Origin: Holothuria scabra
Taxonomy: Eukaryota; Echinodermata; Holothuroidea; Aspidochirotida; Holothuriidae
Assembly: GCA_037179385.1 (NCBI GenBank)
Contig: CM074189.1
Span: 23,001,648-23,065,647, forward strand
Direction: 5' to 3'
Length of the DNA: 64,000 nucleotides
This document shows positions 56,691-64,000 of this stretch, piece after piece. Within the stretch, counting starts at the first letter, position 1. Each line of letters starts with the position of its first letter. Below the pieces are notes generated by a model that saw only the letters and a program-made list of their open reading frames with translations, ran no database searches and was not told the DNA's origin. The position numbers and the translations under genes were made by a program.

Positions 56691-57039
56691 TGAAGGATAG
56701 GACACCGTAACCCCCTAAGCATTGCGTGTATAATTCCCTTCCTTCGGGAAGTGAGTCTGCTCTGCTCGGGATTTCCAGTGAAATTCCTTGCAGCTTATCT
56801 TGGATAAGCTGTACCTCCATTTATGAGTAACTACTTGATTTCCTGTCTTGGATGGCTGATTGGTTACTCAAGTTTCACGCCCAGTATGGTATAGAATAAT
56901 GAACAGGGCTTGTGGTCCCCGCGTCTTGCATTTAGGAAGTTAGGTAAATGATTGCCTACCCAGTCATGCTAAAGTTTAACGATTAAAAGGGAACGTAGTT
57001 GAAAGGGGGGGGGGGATTTGACTTTCAAACTTCACCGAG

Positions 57040-57330
57040 ATATTCACCTTATGGGGTATTAAAGGGGCTCATTGAGCTGATATTGAAAACTTAATGGAAG
57101 GTTTAAGGAAACTACCACTTGGAAATCTCATATCTAATAGTTGCAAAAAAGTACTAGATTTTGCATTTTGTGGTGTACTGAATTAAACGGTTTTGTGCAT
57201 AATTTGAAAAAGTGTCCGGTTACGAATTTTTTGAAAACGGGATTAACCGTCATAAAAAAGTTATTTGCATGTAGGATATGAGGATTGTTTAACTTTTACC
57301 ATTTGTCTTTGGTATGTGAAGAAAACTTGA
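57040..57330 (+). repeat. Dispersed repeat D, inverted relative to 28795-29085
   Basis: AAAGGGGCTCATTGAGCTGA, TGTGCATAATTTGAAAAAGT and TTTTTGAAAACGG have counterparts on the opposite strand at 28795-29085. Non-coding. Confidence 0.5.
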
Positions 57331-57436
57331 CAGGTTCGGAAAAAATTGATGAATTTCATGAACCAACTCAATGAGTCGCTTTAAGGAAATCACCATTAGT
57401 ACGCAAGTTAACAAGTGCCTTTTACTCTTTGTTCAG

Positions 57437-57556
57437 TCCCTGAAGGTTGTACTCCAGAACCTTGCCAAAATGGAGGGACGTGCTTGCCTGTCAGTAGTGA
57501 AGGGTCCGGCGGTGTTTGCATCTGTCCCGACTTCTACGAAGGACCAACTTGTTCTG
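57437..57556 (+). CDS. EGF domain exon 4
   Basis: The exon follows CTTTGTTCAG and ends before GTAAAA, phase 1 at both ends, 120 bp. It reads PEGCTPEPCQNGGTC, then GGVCICPDFYEGPTCS. Six cysteines are in EGF spacing, and CQNGGTC matches the O-fucose consensus. There is no Pro/Ser/Thr linker like that of EGF1-EGF3, and the sequence is more diverged from them. Another frame is open over the same DNA but has no domain. Confidence 0.92.
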
Positions 57557-57779
57557 GTAAAAATATGCTTTTGATGCAATGTTAAATTGCTTTCTCGCAT
57601 GTAAGCACCTCCTAAAGGTCTGGTGACATATCACTTTGGCACTAAAGCTTGAAAATATGCATGTAATATCCTATTATAGGAATCGTGGAATCGTGTGCTA
57701 TTTTGCCTACTTAAGGTTAAGATTCTTTAAGAATGAAACATCAGGTAACCATGATAGTACAGTAATGGGACGTTTCATT

Positions 57780-58190
57780 GCACCCTTTCCTGCTTAACAG
57801 CCGCCCGATTATTACAATAATACAGGTAAAAATTATACCTGATGAAAATACAAATTATCGAACCTTTTCATTTATATCTTGGATCCCAAATCATTGGCAA
57901 AACCGGACGTTTTTATTGTGGGGTGATGGGGGAGGATGGGGGTGGGAGGGGTTCCGCAGGGGGAGAGGGGAAAATCGTAGGGAGAGCCTTAATTGTTTCT
58001 CGGGAGAAGGGAGGGGTCAGATGTCATCTGGGGTACCAGCCATCGAAAGGCAGAATTTCCCCATAATTTTCACGTTAATATTGTAAGGTCACCAAAGGTC
58101 AAAAAGCAAAATTACCCAAGTTTTCCTTTCGGCAATGAATCACTTAGCCTTTGGCTGTTTAGTTCAGTTACTCTCAAATAAGCTCGCATT
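57780..58190 (+). mobile_element. Family E element remnant
   Basis: GGGGTCAGATGTCATCTGGG, TTTTCACGTTAATATTG, GGTCACCAAAGGTCAAAAAG and the closing TTTCGGCAATGAATCACTTAG-type end follow the family E order. A G-rich stretch (57921-57970) precedes it. The left end is not visible. Confidence is limited by divergence. Confidence 0.45.
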
Positions 58191-58581
58191 CAGGCTGTGA
58201 TCGTCATGTTGCATGAAAAGTTACAATGTACTAAACTGGTGATGGAGGGTAACTAGCAGTCTACTCATGCGTCTAGGAAGCCAGACTCCAGTCTCATTAT
58301 TATTTGGTTTAATGCTTATAATCCGATTGCCAGTGAACGGCATTCAAATGTAACAATATGGAAAAAATGAGAGGTGAAATTTTTTGAAAGAATTGAAATA
58401 AAATAAAAACTGTTTCATCTGCTTTGCTTAATGGAATTTGGTCAATAATAAGGGACATCTTCTGTCAAAACGTCAAAATTTGGTTGCCCCATAACGTGAC
58501 TGGCCCTCTGGTTTATTTCCTGAATTGCACCTTTCTTTAATTGCACCTTTACAAGACTGAACAGTAGAAAAACAATATCTG

Positions 58582-58672
58582 GGTTGGTTAGTTCGTTCGT
58601 TAGATGAAGTTTTAATGCCAATTTCTAACCTTTTGGTTCAAGTAGAGCCGGCCAGGCCACGGTCAGTCTCTA
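58582..58672 (-). mobile_element. tRNA-type SINE, 3' fragment
   Basis: On the minus strand: GGCCGGCTCTACTTGAACCA, then AAGGTTAGAAATTGGC, then an AACTTCATCTAACGAACG tail. The 5' part is absent. Confidence 0.65.
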
Positions 58673-58910
58673 AGAATAATATATGCCAGACAATGCGATA
58701 TTCCCTTTTTGTTTGATTTGGATACTTTTTGCCTGTTTTTTTTTAATGCTTTACGTTGCTTTTTGCTTCTTCTGTTTAGGCGTTAACCCTATTATAAACA
58801 TCACATTGAGAGATAAAAAACCATTAGGAAAATCTGAAGATGTCTCAGGGACATTTTTCTCTATTCTTTGAATTGTTCATATCAACTCAATGAACGAATT
58901 CATAATGTTC

Positions 58911-59184
58911 CATCTCAGATCTGGAACCGACTGCATCGTCTAGTGGTAAGAGCATCCGACTTGCAGTGGGGAGGTTGGGAGTTCGAAACCTGGACGGGTT
59001 ATACCGAAGACTAAAAAACGGAACCGTCTCTCATTGTGCTCGGTGCTTAATATAAGCAGTAGATTAGGGAAAATAAAGCAGTGAGTCACAATTGAAAAGG
59101 GCCGCGTGGCGGACTAGACTTGAACCAATTGGTTGGAAACTGGGCCATCTAACTAACTTACTAACTTCATTTCAGATCTGGAAC
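58911..59184 (+). mobile_element. Intact tRNA-type SINE with 17-bp target duplication
   Basis: The body (58928-59167, 240 bp) starts with an A-box-like TCTAGTGGTAAGAGCATCC and a B-box-like GGGAGTTCGAAACCTGG. It continues through GTCACAATTGAAAAGGGCC and TTGGTTGGAAACTGGGCC, and ends in a CTAACTAACTTACTAAC tail. The flanks CATCTCAGATCTGGAAC (58911-58927) and CATTTCAGATCTGGAAC (59168-59184) are a 17-bp target duplication with one difference. This is the best full-length copy and defines the family in the window. Confidence 0.92.
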
Positions 59185-59690
59185 GCTACTAACATTAACT
59201 CATCCTGGCTGACGTAACACTTGTTTTACAGTTTTACTGTAATATGCATGCAACTATGGGTGGAAGAACTGATGCCAATGACAAAGGCCTATTCCAGAAA
59301 AAGAACCTTGTTTGAATGCTTTTAATACTATCCCTCTAAAAGCTGTTATCGCATTATCTTGGATCGTTACTTGCACTCACTGATTAACTCATCCTGAACT
59401 CATTGTTCAATAATTCTGATATAAATGCACTTAGCGTCGGGGAAAGAACAGGTGTTAAAAATATTTCAAAATGATATAACTTGTTCTGAAACTTTGAAGA
59501 CTCATCTTTTAGCAATTGTGTTCCATTTTGTATTTTATTGCTGAAGGGCGCACCTTACGCACTTCAGCAATATACATGGTGATTATGCTTCCAAATAGAG
59601 CCGTTGCACACGCTAAACGCTCCAATAAAGTATATCTGTCGGAAATATCTGTGTTTTAAAGAAAAATAAAGTCAGTATCACCCATTTTGG
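59185..59690. other. Non-coding intron stretch, nothing recognised
   Basis: Intron between EGF4 and EGF5 downstream of the SINE. No further repeat or exon was recognised. Confidence 0.4.
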
Positions 59691-59695
59691 CTCAG

Positions 59696-59821
59696 ATTTC
59701 GTAGGAGAGATATGCTCAGAACAACGCTGTGAAGACGGTTCAACATGTGTGCTTGACTCCACTGAAGAAAGTGGATATTCATGCATTTGCCCTCCAGAAT
59801 TCACTGGAACGTACTGTTCTG
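59696..59821 (+). CDS. EGF domain exon 5
   Basis: The acceptor is TTGGCTCAG at 59695, chosen over the later TTTCGTAG at 59704 because it aligns with EGF6. The donor is GTAAGA. Phase 1 at both ends, 126 bp. It reads FVGEICSEQRCEDGSTC, then GYSCICPPEFTGTYCS, with six EGF cysteines. CEDGSTC fits the O-fucose consensus. It has the same length and layout as EGF6 and is probably its duplicate. Confidence 0.92.
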
Positions 59822-59989
59822 GTAAGAACTCCTACGTTCAATACATTTAATATGAAATACCAAGGAATAGATAGACTTATGCCATATGGGTTACCCAAAA
59901 TTTTCAAATTACCATGGTTTGGAGTTTTCATGCTTATATTTTTGTTTGATGTTTTGGAAAATTGTAGATTATGAGATCGTGTAGATCGA

Positions 59990-61490
59990 TTCGACGATTT
60001 CATCACTGAAGCATTATTGCCCCAATTCATACCTTTAGTTTTACAAAAAGAAGGCAAAGGCCGAGCAGATTGCTTGATACAGACGTTTATGAGACTCAGA
60101 GTAAAGTTTAACACTAACCCTAACCTCTAACGCTAACCCATTGTATCCCCAAGTACTAACCCTGGCACCTAATCCTTCCTGTTGGTCACAGCTCACTGAA
60201 CCTCAAAAAGTTAGCGTCACTTACGTTCTGTGCCACCGTTGTAATGGTGCTTAGTAGAAGACCTTAGTAAGAAACCTGGTTTCCCATACGAAGAACATTT
60301 CCAAACAGCAATTTCAAAAACTTTTGAGACAGTGTTTTCGGCCACGGCAAAATTACATTGATGAACACAAAGCGTAACAAAATCCACCCCACATTCCTTC
60401 GCAATTGCTATTAGGAAAAAAGTCTATTGTGTGTTTTGCTTTGCTACGATACAGAAGCGTCAACTGAATAGAAGACGAGTGCCCTTGTGATCTCTAACTT
60501 GTGGAAAGCAACTAACCAAAAAACAAAATTGTTTCTACATATTGAATATCATAAGCTGTGACGCCTACCCTGGAAGTACAATTTTTGTGAAAAGCTATCA
60601 AAGTGGTTAATCATAAAAGGCGTCATACCCCTGCAGACTTTTATTTATTCTGTGCTTATATTTATTCTGTGCTTAATCGGTGCAAATTTCATTCAGTTCC
60701 CCGTTTTTCCCATGTTCTGTTCTCAAGGTATTAGCGACTAAAGATATTCTTTGTTCAAATCGTAAGTCACCTTTAAGCAAACACGTCTGATGCTACGACT
60801 TAATATTGACTACCATTGCTTACGATTTCTTTTTTCTTCATTCTGTTTCATTAAATATGTTGACTTTTTACCAGCAAGGCATATTTTGTTAAAGTGTCGC
60901 CTCTCCTGCTGCACTTGTTTCATGAACATATCATTTTTGTTGCTTAAAAGTGTAGGTGACTCTCAACGAAACCGTCAATGTAAATCCATGACACCACACA
61001 TGCACCTGCTTGTTCAAGTTCACTTTGGGTAGAGAATATGTCAAATTCAATTGTTAACATCTCAGAAATCGAACATGGGAAATGAACGGAAATGTCATAG
61101 AAAGCTAAGAATATTTTAGCCGCCAATATGTGCGTCTGAACTCTATCAAATAGATTACTTTTGCCTAAGTGTTTACTTTAGATCCCTTTCTTATCTTAGA
61201 TTTCAAATAAGGAATCTTATACACGTATGTATACGTATCCACTTTGTTCCCTTTTAAAAAGTGTTCTTCACAATGTTGCATTTCAAGCTTACGACAGGGT
61301 TTGTTTTGTTGTGCAATTGAGTTCCTTTTAGGAGTTAGTTGTTCAGTGTTCAAAACAAAAACTAACTTGGTACTGTAACTGCAATGCACACGAAAAATTG
61401 TACTGGGTACATGCATAAAAAAGTTATTTCTCTGTAGTCATCGTTTTATGTTGCTTAGCATACATTCACATAAGCTGGGGCATATAATCT
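59990..61490. other. Non-coding intron stretch; degenerate telomere-like tract
   Basis: At 60108-60142 the text CACTAACCCTAACC and CTAACGCTAACCC resembles degenerate CCCTAA telomere repeats. A diverged repeat A copy may lie near 60960-61080. No gene was recognised. Confidence 0.4.
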
Positions 61491-61495
61491 TGAGA

Positions 61496-61819
61496 CAAGT
61501 GGCGGCTCAAGAATGTCAACATTTGTGGCAAGCTAAGGGCAAAGAATAATGTTGAGGGGCAAAAATTTTCGGGCGCAGAGTGAAACTGAGCCCAAAGTTC
61601 CCTTCCCTGGGGTGGGGGTCAAGCGGGAAGCCCCTTAGAGTTTTGAGTTTTTAGCAATATGTCCGGACGAAAAATTAAGTCACTCTCAGGAGAGGTACAT
61701 TATTTATTTCTTCGGTTAACCCAATTCCTAACTGATCTTACTTAGGGAGGGGTGGATGGGGGAGGCAAGGACAAACGCTGGGGTGGCAAAACCCCCTGTC
61801 TCCCCCGTAGCGCCGATTG
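61496..61819 (+). mobile_element. Possible small hAT-like element
   Basis: It starts CAAGTGGCGGCTCAAGAA and ends CCCCGTAGCGCCGATTG, short inverted ends of the CA...GGCG type. The interior has GGGGTGGGGGTCAAGCGGG-like text as in other such elements here. No target duplication could be confirmed, so this is tentative. Confidence 0.35.
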
Positions 61820-61964
61820 AAAGATACATCAGATTTGGCAATACGGTAAATGTTTACCTCGGAGACGTGTGTACTTCATAGCAACCTTAAGTATCTCAAA
61901 GTGGACGATTAACCCTCTATAAGAATTAACAGAATTTATATTATTGTCCTTTGCTGCGGCCCAG

Positions 61965-62090
61965 TATTCATGGGAGATATATGTTCCGAAGATCCCTGTG
62001 AAAACGGATCGACGTGTGAACTGGATAACTCCACAACTTCGGGATTTCGATGCATGTGCATACAAGGATTTTCCGGACCAACTTGCCATG
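61965..62090 (+). CDS. EGF domain exon 6
   Basis: The exon follows TGCGGCCCAG and ends before GTAAGA, phase 1 at both ends, 126 bp. It reads FMGDICSEDPCENGSTC, then GFRCMCIQGFSGPTCH, with six EGF cysteines. CENGSTC fits the O-fucose consensus. It matches EGF5 in length and in the FxGxICSE start. Confidence 0.92.
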
Positions 62091-62099
62091 GTAAGAAAG

Positions 62100-62955
62100 G
62101 GCAACAAAATAATTGATTGCTTTGTTTGTCATTTGGGAAGAGATTTCATTTGGGAAGAGATCCCAAGTTTGTCAGTAGTTTGAAATTCAATAGATCTAAA
62201 ATTTCATTTCCTTAAGCCGTGATCCTACTAGAGCGAATTCGGATCGGATTTCGATCCGATTTTTGTCGGTTTCTGTTAACATCTTCCAAATGTCTGGTCA
62301 AAATATGACGTCACGAAATAATTAACATATATTTTATTTTCATATTCCTGGGGTACAACTCACATAACTACAGAGATTCGTAAATTCATGCCTTTTCCAG
62401 TCAGAGATGGAGCAGATTTTAACAAAAACGGTTACAACCCTATATTTCGACAAATCCATTACATTCTTACACGGGCTTTGCTCCGACACCCCTACGTTCC
62501 GACAACTCGATTACAAGATGAATATAGAGATTGTCGGAACAAAGGGGTGTCGAAGTATAGGTCAGTCACCGAGAAGGAAAGTATATATTTGTATTATTGG
62601 ACTTGAACCAGTCATGAATAACCTTGCGAGTTAAAGTGTATGATGATTCTAATAATCAAAGTATTCTATACCTATTTATCGACTGATAGGCTAAATATGA
62701 GTTTTATGTTATGCAAATTTATTCTTAGGATTTAGAACATTTGTTGTGTTGCAACTGATGAAACGGGTGTGAAAATCAACTGCTTTATAAATATTTGATC
62801 TGTTGTACGGAATTGTTGAAGGAAACTTACTGACTGACTAAATTTCAGAACACTTTACTCATTATGTTGGAGCTCAAGGGCCATCAGCCTGAAAGTTCTG
62901 ATGTTCATGGTTGCTTTCTAAGTGTGTATACGCATATATTTCCCCAATTTAATTT
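62100..62955. other. Non-coding intron stretch with an imperfect palindrome
   Basis: CGACACCCCT-type text at 62481-62495 is mirrored by AAAGGGGTGTCGAAGTATAG at 62540-62559 (TTGTCGGAACAAAGGGGTGT against CTCCGACACCCC). The stretch could form a hairpin. The frames at 62388-62634 come from it and look non-coding. Confidence 0.4.
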
Positions 62956-62960
62956 TACAG

Positions 62961-63080
62961 ATGACGCCTGTGTTCACGATCAATGTCAAAATGGTGGAAC
63001 ATGCATAGCAAACCCATCGTCAGCGCTGTCTTCTGAGTGTTTATGCCTTCCTGGATATGAAGGAAGCTTTTGCGAAACCT
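62961..63080 (+). CDS. EGF domain exon 7
   Basis: The exon follows TTTAATTTTACAG and ends before GTAAGT, phase 1 at both ends, 120 bp. It reads DACVHDQCQNGGTC, then SSECLCLPGYEGSFCET. Six EGF cysteines and the O-fucose consensus CQNGGTC are present. The last recognisable exon of the gene in this window. Because its donor is strong and in phase, further exons are expected downstream. Confidence 0.93.
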
Positions 63081-64000
63081 GTAAGTATTGATCAAGTTTT
63101 AATTCCTTGCATCACCATATTGATGTGTGCTTGTAAAGTAGCTGCTAGATACTTTTCATATTTAATTGAAGCCTACAGATGCGGTTGTTGGATTTATTCA
63201 GTTCACTACGTAATTTGAGCCTTCTGCTCTGGTTCTCCGTATGGATGTTTCCAGTGTGATACTTTTCTAGTATGCCAGCACATTGTTAAAGAACATACCA
63301 GCATACTCCATCTCGCACGCAGTTATTTCGACTATTCCATGTTAACACAAATTAGTCAGGCAGTGCCTGAATCGACAAATTACTTAAGTTAACAATAGTG
63401 ACTAATATTTGACCCAGTTGAATTACTTTCTAACAAGTGTGAAACCTCTGAAATAAGTCGGATATCTTAAAAAATTAGTCAAATTTGAGACTAACGTGGT
63501 AAGTGAATGCAGGCTTTTACTTTACTAATATGTGTCTATAGTGTTTTTATCATTCAGTGGAATTTTCGAGCGTTGCCCCCATTTAACCAACTTAACCGTG
63601 TCCCAGTATTAAAAATCACAGTATTTGGAACTGGTAGAAAGTCTTGTTTTACAGGGAATATACTCGTTACGCAGTTTTATTGGCTTTCTTCAGCACTCAG
63701 TTTAACACTCATAAAATTGTCCAAGACTTAAAAGCCGCTACGCATGTTTACACTGGTACTGATTCCACGATCACAATCACACCATCAAAAATCTCCGCTT
63801 GTTTAACATGCTGATCAGACTCTAAAAATCAATTGAAATGATTCAGATTAAACTGAGCACGGGCAAATGCTCAAAGCTGCAGAAGAGACAACTTGTTGTC
63901 TGCTGAACAGATGCCATTCTTAAACAATGCATGAATTTGATTTGGCGGAAGAATATTTTTACATTGAGGAAATAGTATGGCATGTCGTTTGCTTCGAATA
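63081..64000. other. Intron or intergenic DNA to the window end, nothing recognised
   Basis: No further EGF, SRCR or membrane-anchor exon and no polyadenylation context was identified. The frame at 63507-63731 has no domain. Confidence 0.4.

Larger units (their letters stand above)
30231..63080 (+). other. Multi-exon SRCR-FAMeT-EGF gene (ten exons placed)
   Basis: All ten recognised exons lie on the plus strand and all begin and end in phase 1, with AG acceptors and GT donors. They can therefore be joined in one frame: SRCR, SRCR, FAMeT, then seven EGF repeats. The domains are extracellular and disulphide-rich, so a secreted or cell-surface adhesion or recognition protein is likely. Neither a signal peptide nor a transmembrane segment or stop was found, so both ends are probably outside or unrecognised. 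Introns range from about 330 bp to 14.6 kb and are filled with transposons. That the SRCR and EGF blocks form one gene is inference from strand and phase; two neighbouring genes of the same exon style remain possible. Confidence 0.6.

Noticed and set aside
59705..59821. EGF5 exon starting at the later TTTCGTAG acceptor
   Set aside because: The earlier CTCAG acceptor at 59695 gives an exon equal in length to EGF6 and aligns with its FxGxICSE start; both are in frame, so transcripts should decide.
60108..60142. Interstitial telomere
   Set aside because: Only a few degenerate CCCTAA-like units occur; too short and imperfect to call a telomeric tract.

Overview
The window reads as intron-rich, AT-rich animal DNA, most likely from an echinoderm (a sea cucumber is my best guess) or a related marine deuterostome. 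The basis is a modular scavenger-receptor (SRCR) / farnesoic-acid-O-methyltransferase-like (FAMeT) / EGF gene, and a dense mix of Penelope-like elements, a LINE, a tRNA-type SINE, and many non-autonomous DNA transposons. The species is inference. No operon, bacterial gene, rRNA, convincing tRNA gene or CRISPR array is present.

The one recognisable host gene is on the + strand from about 30.2 kb to at least 63.1 kb. I can place ten exons with good splice sites: two SRCR exons (30231-30566, 32055-32390), one FAMeT-domain exon (33521-33964), and seven EGF exons (48572-48718, 51480-51626, 51957-52109, 57437-57556, 59696-59821, 61965-62090, 62961-63080). Every exon begins and ends in phase 1, so each is a symmetrical module that can be duplicated or skipped without changing frame. 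Neither the signal peptide nor a C-terminal anchor or stop is visible, so the gene probably continues beyond both visible ends. A phase-1 open segment at 37014-37244 and an Ig-like half-domain at 44105-44235 are weaker exon candidates in the 14.6-kb intron between FAMeT and EGF1.

Region by region: 0-2.1 kb is a (TA)n tract and two decayed Penelope-like fragments, one with an internal inversion. 2.1-30 kb is mostly non-coding, with palindromes, SINE copies, a LINE 3' end, two copies of an old long repeat, a GAGTGA-rich element, a 100-N assembly gap at 6.56 kb and a hAT-like composite at 27.7-29.6 kb. From 30 to 64 kb the SRCR/FAMeT/EGF exons are separated by introns full of mobile DNA. These include two 2.4-kb hAT-type non-autonomous elements with 8-bp target duplications, a 320-bp foldback MITE, TA-flanked MITEs, a 583-bp Mutator-like foldback pair, and a six-unit 155-bp tandem array. 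Each unit of that array carries three AGGTCA nuclear-receptor half-sites.

The exons look like an extracellular, possibly secreted or membrane-anchored, adhesion or pattern-recognition protein. All seven EGF repeats keep the O-fucose consensus. The second SRCR has lost one disulphide cysteine. EGF1-EGF3 arose by tandem duplication of an exon together with its intron, and the hAT element between EGF1 and EGF2 has its empty site preserved in the next duplicate.
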